Assembly: GCA_012800525.1 (NCBI GenBank)
Contig: JAAZJD010000082.1
Coordinates: 1-37,618, forward strand
DNA: 37,618 bases
From: Clostridiales bacterium
GTDB taxonomy: Bacteria; Bacillota; Clostridia; Christensenellales; DTU072
Direction: 5' to 3'
Both the position numbers and the translations under genes were made by a program. Within the stretch, counting starts at the first letter, position 1. The number at the start of each line of letters is the position of its first letter. The notes under the pieces were generated by a model. That model was given only the letters and a program-made list of their open reading frames with translations, searched no databases and was not told where the DNA came from. This document shows, piece by piece, positions 21,301-26,979 of this stretch.

Positions 21301-22508
21301 TTATCACGAACAACAGGTTCCCCAAACGAGTAAAAACTCAAATTAGCTTGTTCATATATTAAATTGGCTCTAATGTAGATATCATCTGCCCCTATGGAAG
21401 GCGTAAATGTCAATTGAAATTCATCTGCTGTTATTCCAATTGGACTGTAAAAATCAATAAAACCTTGGCCACCTGCTGCCACTTCAATTCTTTTGCTTTC
21501 ATCACTTGTATCTACTGGAAGTTCATGCCAATTACCAAGATAATCTCTTATGCTCCAACCTGTAAACATCCTTCCGCCATTAGCTTTTAATCTCAATGTT
21601 GCGATTTCTTCTTTTTGGAAAAAAGGTACAGCTTTTGAATAAAAATTTTCTGGTTGCTCAACCATAGCAAAAGCTTCACCATCTCTTGAAGTTATTGATA
21701 AATGAATATTTGCCGCATGCTTTTCATACACTGGTATAAAAGTCATATCTTCTGTTACACGAGTTATGTCCTTATCCCAATGAGAAAATTTATATCCATA
21801 TAGCTTCATTTGATTTTCTTCAAGCCTTGGAGCATAATTTGCAGCACTTTTACCATACTCTACTTTTCGCTCTCTGCTTAACGTACCATCTGGATATTGG
21901 AAAACAACAGTTGACTCTCTTCTAGCAAAAGTTGCTATATAGTCAGTTGATGCTTTAATTGCAGTGTCTGTCCTTGTAGGGTTAGGATTCCCATCACTCC
22001 ATTGCACAAAGATAAAACCTTCATCTGGAACTGCTCTTACCGTAGAAGCATCTTTACCAGCATCAATTTCTTGAACTTTTAAACCTTCAATTCTACCGCC
22101 ACCACTTGGTGTCGTATATCTTACAGTCAGTTTTGTTGGAACAACATTAAATTTAACATATTGTTTAAATCCGCCATAAACAAGCTCAACATTTTCTAAA
22201 AGACCAGGTTTACTTGTATCTAATCCAGAAGCTGTTAACTCACTTAAAGCAACATCTTTTATGCTTCCATCGGAATATTTTACTCTAACAAAAACATTTT
22301 TAATATCAGCATCAACACTAATTTCGTTATTATCGCTTTTGGGCATTATAGCTACAACCGTAGGTGCTTTACTAGTGTCAACCTCAGCAAAACGAGGTAA
22401 AACTGCAAATGTAACACCGATAGAAAGTATGGCAATAAAAGCAATGATTAAGACACTCAATCCTACTCTTGCATTCTTTGAAAATTTCTTCATCTTTTCT
22501 TCTGCCAA
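9354..22508 (-). CDS. Giant (4384-residue) membrane-anchored surface protein with InlB-like repeats and GLUG-like C-terminal region
   Basis: One uninterrupted 13-kb reading frame. The start is a TTG at 22508 with AGAGG six bases before it; an ATG five codons on (22493) has a poorer site. Residues 15-36 form a membrane helix or uncleaved signal; there is no lipobox, sortase signal or S-layer domain, so the N-terminal helix is the only visible anchor. An Ig-like segment follows, then InlB/Flg_new-type units (GYKFSHWDKD; GYVFKGWE near 441; NYTFVGWF near 543; KFIFEGWYY near 3290) and a long run of divergent InlB-B units with the recurring pattern GYxIxxLxVNG (GYYISSLKVNG, GYYIKSVRING, GYNVKALKING and about ten looser ones). 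From about 3690 to 4250 it resembles GLUG-containing adhesins (LDGKNYTLYGLSLDRNDSAG, GGAVGLNKGLI). Adhesin or surface-layer function is inferred. Confidence 0.85.
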   Translation of the reverse strand: MAEEKMKKFSKNARVGLSVLIIAFIAILSIGVTFAVLPRFAEVDTSKAPTVVAIMPKSDNNEISVDADIKNVFVRVKYSDGSIKDVALSELTASGLDTSKPGLLENVELVYGGFKQYVKFNVVPTKLTVRYTTPSGGGRIEGLKVQEIDAGKDASTVRAVPDEGFIFVQWSDGNPNPTRTDTAIKASTDYIATFARRESTVVFQYPDGTLSRERKVEYGKSAANYAPRLEENQMKLYGYKFSHWDKDITRVTEDMTFIPVYEKHAANIHLSITSRDGEAFAMVEQPENFYSKAVPFFQKEEIATLRLKANGGRMFTGWSIRDYLGNWHELPVDTSDESKRIEVAAGGQGFIDFYSPIGITADEFQLTFTPSIGADDIYIRANLIYEQANLSFYSFGEPVVRDNKNLNVSLNNKLSSVIGVIQRERLGDKFVYEDNVLATKGYVFKGWEYTHEGVSHVITQENYAYIQFDQDTRLNAIWEVGTYDVVFQKGLNEDLDFMDINKGYVAEQEARVLRVKYQDNLKNVKNNGVFPNPAVRENYTFVGWFTNKPGGIVSVTLNTILDEEGLVVYPVFEVNKINLNVSTTGSGKAHMNLQDAHGDWYLGPEILSTVLCDVVSQHTVSLVADEGYYISSLKVNGVDVVVAPGATTYDLVFSNPTENKNVAVVYTMFNSAINLINGDNVVSGTVEYLNDIDYGEGGYEVGESIVITASTAMIPVQRNSTKILAISAPLNYSIFNILINGEAAPNLTENARTFKLELEIGATDISVEIIYERAQHLVQIITPLSGMTNGVAAIYEGIANKGLSARFNKGVEDTYIDVKANTGYYIKSVRINGYILNPYASHDVLTNKYLGNAIKVNYVDADISLADPRVTDIRYRVRSLNEDLSIDVEFAKMYYKIFSSHIGQGEVSHPMQVDYGKKVYINGLTTDNYYVYKLLVNSMSLIPSTSDSSYTYTIDSIKQDYDVVFEFAPRTYGVTFAPNDSLSVSHKDVTYNLDSGRTFDKIQRGTNLTFILRADTNYEIEIIRYRKRGEATWTSLPIPYNTSEYEIKIDDISSSYEYIFYGEGEDPDSTVDGIVKKTANYTIKAVTGETNAPSVVIDGGNIIFTSYEFSALGTVSYGNALILSVEPGSGYKVAGLAVQDGLPEDLSFVRVINSTNGANEYQYYVHGEDEPEGLSYTIIKDSDVGYSLQINNIASDLEIILAFEKLSLGDTSPYKITYRDTYLDGGTTKGTVAAYTTDEEPQAILSGGTVDSGAVNYIITPAENYAVKAVIVNGLIIASYTYDEADAGLAREIVYTTAKDQNVEVIFVKQKSQITFVEDEGGSKGLISSNVEFYGEDDTLFVKATPSVGYEISRITVTQFIENGESYFINADTIANNTGYKNTGIFEFQIGSGVYASDGDYLKYNLLVEAEYTPKKYVLNITSTGQGQGEIQLFKGLDLVAYGLGTVTNYDEIYDLRLDPDDESLIKVIIINGFEYDSETVLQNGKYSFKVSGNIDIEVKFERKEYRLRLHASVDGSVTAQINRGGNLSPFLPLDQVILYSTDFIMIDAKSNYGYNVKALKINGVQQWQNTHPTLLYTHYKSQNIAVLDHITGGQTIIDIEIEFVINTYTIKLESINTSPNFSYIDINPSDFGTIAISGRQINPSQIYTGFTHGSNVRVNLRPRIARGYYISKLYIKYADASLGEQDLTHEILNDESDSYLIRNLECNIEYVRVEYTRRIYSVEYTRALYPIADTAKYPFEGSGSEVFAYNPYDRNLTVELPEGMYEYGLSYEIALEPGIGYERTIFEINGIDRQYSVRANTFRAVVIGNVVANSLFEIKTYKVSLDYSIIEDRNEQGELQYDESGNIKYRGEYGEIVVEDAVTGSIIWDISKYHVTSSEMLDISTGSVGIGFDGYPYVIATHNTSLRYKVRPYFEEEGYKITGILKGNSFVSFDNPENEYSFTDNSHQGFILAASFTKSKYAIRTQMATNITNSTISLSETEVYWDGSVTINIIVDKGSYLAKLEYANSATNFDLVTTIYAYGSQLSYQSSVGSYDIHQTDSNGKQNITYTLSGIKTPISFRVEIARNKYDITVEREYNKGYLHNGETYSAGIKIVTNDDSANSMYAPNSMYPSYSYGTSILNSLIPVEGSGTNLAKVQTIDAYGYMGLSDDDSVMIYITAPTGYDISTIQVTMEDFGGIISYVINGADDLSIARYGLYDYRIGIQNATGNINISVTYKIRKYQLKQEPTSHGGYTIYTTSDAIEHHAEFEVEIIADFGYRLESFYINAANRINNLTSSKSASNQYVYSTTVSGIKARMVDAYTSVNDGVNLQNNYEIPLISSFTSLKYNIEIYVKEGSSAYRLITSPEISMLQVNLSNPQVIYDITYQGYNFHHTLQEGTEVKAINFYNQNRNNPGAESIGNYYRLRRNVPAEALTIDSFTSINPSFGTLKIVGDELLKILDFHDSERNKIFLYYDVAIKNFEIKTYFRYIASSGSDAFGYTSSGSDVTSIPNASVVINSTDNKQVSPITGEGSGSIHDYGTSISYIASIPDINVRKVQFVGFQEEIDGVWQYIPRSSGMISGTGNNQTLTISVKANRNIRAVFYQVFVVNVVIMPKYQTTGVPSESNFTRYETSLKAYVRYDKTEAENRTLPYVENPTSSSNDYLEEELKPINTGAYKVNYEFLVKSGSLLRMSSTASLAIEYYISKPGGPNVAYSEVKADEFKFASTGYTVNKNLIVNAITNKAGYALITRQTLGAEANAGANIQYKIDSGSALNLTSSYVKVDNNRTLEIIITVNPNYRFDLLAYKSTTSSSDGRLIFGEPISMKSGDDEGRTTVRYEDSNGETLQVPENVAEKQRVKKIIIRTTNFAIQKSMTFKFVKQIRVYKHALLLRNGINEPSAVEDGTVKEIDGQVNRIVAGEFTSVASQYFDYNQELSYQLEESYQTTVSDYYKRPVQFVGFSINGVNFERDLGSEYPNPADVTTIVLNDLDTTLENGVRFVYETDHYDANLKTYVVRVVARFVPLLNVLIENDYESSPGEYVDTGSIAVGGIRYSENSMSLSENIDIVNSQYVDPNTSEIVYTNRLLKVPVKVNSSLNSSENGYDIWKNNVINLNWLSENDRRSIAFVQWEYFAYSPNSVEQGEWIPIPYTQEIGGRIATSKDTNYSFPLSALLPQYTSGASHYRTYYYYTKSDGEVQTPDGFSGGSFADFMGMDHIATYDANGMIIPGQYLASMPVLRIRPKYERRVYLDIASYLSSEVEGQYDIVNPSSFGNLVNPSIGDTGLVSQSLPLNTVVILKPNTIEDKFIFEGWYYRPRKVSPHGELVLFDNEITSVPIYGTEETKDITYKYIATVADRDAAIASGLLPQSASFVDFNIFYKNTLVLKLDWPEGDYLIGTKYKSLYEINITVKNESGSSNYILNKSRLEVDYYGMSSPTAENKWALGNLVDSGANPADNIDGRVDEYSITLKVPAGKLALFKLNTQYNGEGAGRWNDYVFNPHYDEYTGIYVYANGDLSTNVWYSGVSSDYSFSENHISPNTANARNVGAIKSANFAILGNADKIVEIRMKSYGCLNIHNVFEGAAIRLPDVLAQELSIPNGLVEDNGPLDEDDTVGVIKLIDIPIKPEFNIDGQTRTDYGIKISEFLTGQKVLASENYQHDVTLDANDPTLRKEQHVVIFGTKAVNTWNKDLGESGGLESVTFGKNLEKPFESGKGSQELPFIIKSAYQFKQIESLYIGNEDTLHYGSGGRFHFELGADINLSDLENPVSEPLCASGILGFNGVLDGKNYTLYGLSLDRNDSAGLFKILTDGAEIKNVKIAADMIASYMGFAGFFAPLAESQSMGIVVENISVSSDVSHELGTYVGNFVGSLIGKVTTSTHAMASFTLKNITLNGAQVNSNFVVPSNEAADYETALFGSTSPVTLRGYNARGAAGGVIGFASGRIIVENITLDDMSVRSLNGKFAGGFIGIADTASSIVSNYTNVKVIDPNIEVGENFAGGIFGVLGSYQNLLSSTVEITQNTPHVTGAIAYFAEAPDDASYKATGIGGAVGLNKGLISNFHYLGSGIYTLTSGIVGGIAGINEHMISATEENYNLIEGSAVKLRSDLSTQMDGGVRKGGGIFGGVTGWNMRNGNVIDITIAGNEYNGYSNYGTRFGQNSAFYEVAYNSAYTSQTQNYAIHKDLQTRVPNAETTTAFISGMVGYNSAVNQGQVINLTFATKLVVYRENDASTIAKTFVNAISNFKAAVSSSAANAKVEYMKLTISDNTSPISHDGTPVALTRVRSIDDIGRLNPASNVVYIRYLTLGSYYIKGLGHILQKDRKYSRDYSFSEITLITPTSTTTDIVCNQVINPENHDDYTIMYNGVNLAEGKIEEAGGTATLWNAYNYIGHIRQPKVYRSTS

Positions 22509-22580
22509 GTTAAACCTCTAACATGTTATCTATTAAAAATTCAGAGTACAAATTAAATTTTAAGATGTACACGTATATGT

Positions 22581-22609
22581 ATTATATATTATATAATAAG
22601 AGGCTTCAA
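22581..22609 (-). promoter_or_regulatory. Sigma-A-type promoter of the giant gene
   Basis: On the minus strand, TTGAAG (22604-22609) and TATAAT (22581-22586) are separated by exactly 17 bases. The -10 box is 72 bases before the TTG start. A second TATAAT overlaps it upstream with 15-base spacing. Confidence 0.65.
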
Positions 22610-22729
22610 CTCAAAATTAAAAAAATAACATCATTTTTAAAAAATTTCACTTTCATTTCACAGCTAAATAGAAATTTATTCAATGCAAACTTAAAAAACC
22701 AACTCAACTCCATCAATGTGTGAAAATTA

Positions 22730-22945
22730 AAAATGCTCAACTAAAATCTTAGTCATATACAACAATTAGAAGTGCTTCAACTAAAACTTTACTCACTTGT
22801 AGCAATTACAAAAATTAAAACTTATTAAAACTCAACTTTTACAAACTGTATAAGGTCTATCGACTGCAATTTTAAACTATAATTTACAACTAAAAATAAA
22901 AACTGCTAAATTAAAACTCAACTTTTACAAGCTTTGGAAGTATAT
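22730..22945. repeat. Degenerate copies of the 3' end of the MTA/SAH nucleosidase gene
   Basis: The gene ends, on the plus strand, with TTAAAACTCAACTTTTACAA (22911-22930). The same 20 bases occur unchanged at 22825-22844, 86 bases away, carrying the stop codon and the codons for VKVEF in frame, after which the match fades (AAGTATATCTACGA against AAGGTCTATCGACT). Two looser blocks of about 40 bases lie at 22735-22773 (CTCAACTAAAATCTTAG) and 22774-22816 (TTCAACTAAAACTTTAC). Confidence 0.8.
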
Positions 22946-23603
22946 CTACGATTAGAAAAGCCATATCTTTTGCACTTTGTTCAAGATTGAAAAAATATTC
23001 ATTGTTAGCATCTTCACCTGCTAAATCAGAAATCAATCTTATCGCAACACTTGGGATTTCAAAAAATGCAGCCACTTGAGCTATTGCACAACTTTCCATA
23101 TCACAAGCAATAGCTTTAAAATTATTTTTTATTTCATTTGCTTTTTCTTTTGAACATATAAATTGATCACCAGAAGCTAAAGTGCCTAGCTTTGCATCTT
23201 TTACTTCATCTTTTAATAAATTGACTAACTTTTCATTGCTTTTAACTTCAACAATGTTTAAATTTGGAATCAACCCTAAAGGATCACCAAAAGCTGTTGT
23301 ATCAATATCATGTTGAACTAATGTTTGGGCTATCACTATCTCCTTTGGTTTTACATGCTGAAGTCCCCCTGCAACGCCAGTACTAATTACCATATCAACA
23401 TCAAACTTAGACATTAGTAAGGTTGCACTTATACTTGCATTCACTTTCCCCACACCGCTCAAAACAATTATGACTTCATAATCTTTGCTAGTAGAAATGT
23501 AAAAAGTTTTTCCAGCATAATCTACAGTTTTATTGATATTTAATTTCTCAATAAAACCTCTTACCTCAGCAGGCACTGCAACTATGATACCAATTTTTTT
23601 CAT
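22911..23603 (-). CDS. mtnN: 5'-methylthioadenosine/S-adenosylhomocysteine nucleosidase
   Basis: This cytoplasmic enzyme hydrolyses methylthioadenosine and S-adenosylhomocysteine to adenine and the thioribose or ribosyl-homocysteine. It has the family's usual length (230 residues). The expected catalytic residues are present: E13 in the VPAEV segment (the general-base region), E170 in CDMESCAIA and D193 in RLISDLAG; SGVGKVNA (49-56) and STGVAGG (74-80) match the fold's substrate loops. The ribosome site before the ATG at 23603 is weak. Methylthioadenosine is a by-product of polyamine synthesis, but the pot genes are 15 kb away and no link is implied. The gene's last 20 bases are repeated downstream. 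Confidence 0.95.
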   Translation of the reverse strand: MKKIGIIVAVPAEVRGFIEKLNINKTVDYAGKTFYISTSKDYEVIIVLSGVGKVNASISATLLMSKFDVDMVISTGVAGGLQHVKPKEIVIAQTLVQHDIDTTAFGDPLGLIPNLNIVEVKSNEKLVNLLKDEVKDAKLGTLASGDQFICSKEKANEIKNNFKAIACDMESCAIAQVAAFFEIPSVAIRLISDLAGEDANNEYFFNLEQSAKDMAFLIVDILPKLVKVEF

Positions 23604-23829
23604 AACTTTCGCTTCAAATCAATGTCGTATATATTTAACAAAGTTAACAACACTAAACATTTTATATTGTTAAACCAATTTAGGCAATAAATATCAACAA
23701 CCAAATTTTAAACATGTGATGCTAGTGGTTTTAACATTTAACATGCTAAAAATGTTAACCTAAAAAAATTTTATGTATATTTTATATATTATTTTATGAC
23801 TATTCTTACCATATCAAAGAAAGAAGGAT
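23604..23829. other. AT-rich spacer upstream of mtnN
   Basis: It holds no gene. There are many TTAACA/TGTTAA words and an imperfect inverted repeat at 23727-23760 (GGTTTTAACATTT against AAAATGTTAACC) with no T-run on the minus strand. A TATAAA near 23660-23665 on the minus strand could be a -10 box for mtnN, but no good -35 is seen. Confidence 0.45.
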
Positions 23830-24045
23830 TTAGTCTAAAGATTTTACATAATCATAACTAGCTACATTCTCACCACATCAAGGATACTTTGACAATTCAC
23901 TTCATCTAATCTAAAGATTTTACATAATTATAACTAGCTACACGCTCACCAATCAATGATACTTTGGAAATGCACATCATTCTAATCTAAAGATTTTACA
24001 TAATCATAACTAGCTATCTTCTCGCCAATCAATGATGCATATAAC
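23830..24045. repeat. Three tandem copies of the 3' end of the first beta-helix-protein gene
   Basis: The gene's own end starts at 23981 (CTAATCTAAAGATTTTACAT). The same sequence recurs from 23905 and, as GTCTAAAGATTTTACATAAT, from about 23833; the period is about 73-76 bases. Both extra copies keep a stop at the same place. Read as protein, the gene ends SLIGEKIASYDYVKSLD, the nearer copy SLIGERVASYNYVKSLD, and the farther copy GENVASYDYVKSLD before losing frame. The unit also includes about 25 bases of 3' flank (GATACTTTGGAAATGCAC; GGATACTTTGACAATTCAC). Confidence 0.92.
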
Positions 24046-26711
24046 TCTTCCGATTCTGGCACAGGTTCAAACGGTCCAATATCTGGTGATTCTTTGTTAA
24101 AGTTATATCCCACCATGCGATTATTAGGAAGTTTTTCAACATTAGTTCCACCTATTACTCCAAGACCTAATTTAATTAATGCAAGGGTTGTCTTATCTGC
24201 ACCCTCAACATCAAAAGGAAGATCCTGACTTAAAAATTCATCATTTAAGTGCAAATTAGAATAATCGTTTTCTGAAACGCCACCTAAAACAAATAACGCC
24301 ATCGAGGCATATTCTTTTTTGCCATAGCGTTTGAATAATTGCCTCCATTCAGGAGCATCTAAAATTGCTCTCCAAAATGGTGCTACAAATTTCATCAAGC
24401 CTTCAATTGCACTGCTTTGTCTAGGATCTGATGTCCCTAAAACCATTTTAAATACTGAATGAACTACACCTTCTAAACTATCTTTGTCTTGCCAGTTATA
24501 AAAGCGATTATCACCTTCAAAATATACATGCTGCAATGAATTTTTCCCAACAGCTTGAGCTAGATTATCAACTCCATCAAAACCAATTGCTATACTTGGA
24601 GCTAAAGAATTTTTAAATACACAATTTTTAACTACAAAACTATTATCTTCTAAATGTGCCCCTGCAAGATTTCTAATGAATACACCAGTATACAAATTGT
24701 CCCCGACTATTGAGCCTTCCAAGAAAATATTGCCTGGTCTTCTAATTTCCATTCCAAAAGTACAGTTTTTAATTTGAACATATCTAAAAACTTGATCTAT
24801 TTTCATATCATAAGAATTGATACCAACACACATATTAAATAAATCACCTTCAGTTCTATATTGCTTTGTTGTTTCAATAACAATATCATCAAAGATTATT
24901 TGATCAGTTTTATCAACACTACCATCATCTAAAATTCCTCTACCATATTCACTTGAAAGCTCAATCATCGGATAGGCAAAAAGCTTTTCAGTTCCAGTCT
25001 CACCACTTAGAGAAAAACCGTTACCCCAAAAGTTTGAATAGACTTTTAGTGATGTCATTTCATCACTTGAAATCTTCTTAAGTTCAACCTCAATATCTGA
25101 TTGAAAAACAACGTTTTTAACTTTATCTGAAAAGGCTTTTTTAAGGTGTGCAAGATTATAAACATTTATAGCCTCTACATCATCAAAGACTTTAAATGTA
25201 TAGCTTCTTTTCATAGTATTTAATGGATATCCATCAACTGCCATATATGCAGTTAAGGTAACATTATCTCCACAACCAGAATCCAAAAATTTAATTTTTT
25301 GAGCATTGATGACTTCTACCTCGTCATCTTTTTCAATTTCAATAACCCCTTCTTTAGACAATGTCCAGATAATATCAAAACTACTATCATCATCAATTAT
25401 TCCAATATCCATAGTGTCTATTTTTTCTACATTTGAAAGTCTAGATTCCATTTCTACTTCTATCCCATTTTCATATCTTTCTCCACCTAGATAAAAGTTT
25501 TTTGCCCACACTCTATCTTGTCTAATTCCCCTATATTGATCTATAAATCCAAGGCTCATTTCAAAGTTATTTCTAAGCTCTCTAACAATAATTTTCTTGC
25601 TGATTGTTTTATTTTTATATGTAGCACTTACCGTAACCTCACCTGCTTTTTTAGGATAGAGATGCCCAGTTTTTTCATTAATTTCTAAAACTCTAAAATC
25701 GCTTGTTTGAAATTTTATATCTTTGTTATCATCTATTTTTTTAAATGGTTCAAGTTCGCCTAAAATAAGTCTATACATGCCATTATTTGTATATACCCTA
25801 CTAAGTCCATCAAGAAAACCAACCTCATTTTCATCTACAGAAAGAACCTTTACTTCTATTGATTTTTCTCCATGTCTTACAACATATCTATCTTCATTTT
25901 TTTCAATACTAACTACATCTTGTATATCTTCAAAAACCAAATTTTCTCGAACCCAATTTTCATTAATTTCACTAGATGTATATGCAATATCTCTTTTTAC
26001 AATAGCATCACGAAAATCTAACAATGCCCTTGATTGGCAATATCTACCGTCTTTTCCATATGCTCCTACACTAATTTCCACAAGTTCTCTTTCTAAAACA
26101 GTTAATTGCCCGTTATCATCAATATCTACAACTCCTATAGGACTTGTTCCCCATTCTAATGTATCTTTTTCAAATGCAATTATTGGATATATTTCGTTGA
26201 GTAATTTTGTACCGCCATATAGTTTCGTAGATTCAAATGAACCTAAGCTTAAGTTATTTCTTTTTGCATCTAGTACATTTATAGATGTTATACGTTTTGA
26301 AATAATTTCAAAATTCAATTGCCTTTTGATATTTATATTTGCTTTTGATGAGATTACAACTTGCACATAGCCTACTTTTTTAGGAATTAAACTATATCTG
26401 TTCTCGGTATTTTCTATTTTCTCAATTAAAATCTCGCCGACTTTTGAGCTAGCTATAGTTTCAACAATTAAGCCTTTTTCTCTTGTAATTTCTGGGAATA
26501 TATTAATTATTAAAAAATTATTTTCATCATCAATAGAAACTTCTATGACTTCATTGTCTCTAATAATCTTATTAAATCTACTTCTCACTTCAATTTCAGT
26601 AGGATTATCTGGTGTTCTCACAGCAATCACTACTGAAGCCGTGTTTAAAGCAAGTATCAGTATGATTGGAATAATCAATATTAAGATTATTAAAGTTTTC
26701 TTTATATTCAT
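23982..26711 (-). CDS. Membrane-anchored Ig-like/beta-helix protein, paralogue A
   Basis: I do not recognise a named family. The 909-residue protein starts with a hydrophobic helix (about residues 6-30), no lipobox and a weak signal-peptidase site, then TPDNPTEIEV, a stretch shared by all three paralogues. Residues ~35-380 look like serial Ig-like domains; one ends GHLYPKKAGEVTVSATYKN, a Big_2-type strand pair. About 530-720 resembles a right-handed beta-helix (FRYVQIKNCTFGMEIRRPGN, then SFVVKNCVFKNS). The shared RGIRQDRVW lies near 400, and a conserved C-terminal block contains FYNWQDKDSLEG, FWRAIL and KKEYASM. It is the most diverged of the three. No clear ribosome site precedes the ATG. 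An extracytoplasmic structural or binding role is inferred. Confidence 0.75.
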   Translation of the reverse strand: MNIKKTLIILILIIPIILILALNTASVVIAVRTPDNPTEIEVRSRFNKIIRDNEVIEVSIDDENNFLIINIFPEITREKGLIVETIASSKVGEILIEKIENTENRYSLIPKKVGYVQVVISSKANINIKRQLNFEIISKRITSINVLDAKRNNLSLGSFESTKLYGGTKLLNEIYPIIAFEKDTLEWGTSPIGVVDIDDNGQLTVLERELVEISVGAYGKDGRYCQSRALLDFRDAIVKRDIAYTSSEINENWVRENLVFEDIQDVVSIEKNEDRYVVRHGEKSIEVKVLSVDENEVGFLDGLSRVYTNNGMYRLILGELEPFKKIDDNKDIKFQTSDFRVLEINEKTGHLYPKKAGEVTVSATYKNKTISKKIIVRELRNNFEMSLGFIDQYRGIRQDRVWAKNFYLGGERYENGIEVEMESRLSNVEKIDTMDIGIIDDDSSFDIIWTLSKEGVIEIEKDDEVEVINAQKIKFLDSGCGDNVTLTAYMAVDGYPLNTMKRSYTFKVFDDVEAINVYNLAHLKKAFSDKVKNVVFQSDIEVELKKISSDEMTSLKVYSNFWGNGFSLSGETGTEKLFAYPMIELSSEYGRGILDDGSVDKTDQIIFDDIVIETTKQYRTEGDLFNMCVGINSYDMKIDQVFRYVQIKNCTFGMEIRRPGNIFLEGSIVGDNLYTGVFIRNLAGAHLEDNSFVVKNCVFKNSLAPSIAIGFDGVDNLAQAVGKNSLQHVYFEGDNRFYNWQDKDSLEGVVHSVFKMVLGTSDPRQSSAIEGLMKFVAPFWRAILDAPEWRQLFKRYGKKEYASMALFVLGGVSENDYSNLHLNDEFLSQDLPFDVEGADKTTLALIKLGLGVIGGTNVEKLPNNRMVGYNFNKESPDIGPFEPVPESEELYASLIGEKIASYDYVKSLD

Positions 26712-26897
26712 TTTTACGTATTATTAGATAAAATTTTATGTTTAGTGTTTGATTGAAATATATCACAATAACTTGAAAAAGTTAAACATTTAGCTAAAAA
26801 GCAAACAAAAGGCCACTAATAAACATTTAAGTAACTACAACATATAAACAGCTAATGTCAAAATAGCACTTCTCTAATATTTTTGTGTTTTGACAAC

Positions 26898-26938
26898 AAA
26901 AAGGCTGTTAAAAATTTTTTAGTTTTCTTAACAGCCTT
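26898..26938 (-). terminator. Rho-independent terminator of the small membrane-anchored protein gene
   Basis: On the minus strand, AAGGCTGTTAA (26928-26938) and TTAACAGCCTT (26901-26911) form a perfect 11-bp stem with a 16-base loop, followed by a T-rich run. It lies about 42 bases beyond the stop of the 26980-27924 gene. TTGTGTTTTGA just past it (26883-26893) is shared with the second terminator-like element of the giant gene. Confidence 0.88.
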
Positions 26939-26979
26939 CTTAATATCAAAAAATCTTTACAAGTTGACTATGCCTTTAA

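Noticed and set aside
23727-23760. Inverted repeat as a terminator for paralogue A
   Set aside because: The stem is imperfect, has no T-run on the minus strand and lies more than 200 bases beyond the stop.
25723-26370. 215-codon open frame on the plus strand
   Set aside because: It lies antisense inside paralogue A, is rich in Ser/Leu/Phe as expected for the complement of an AT-rich gene, and has no family resemblance.
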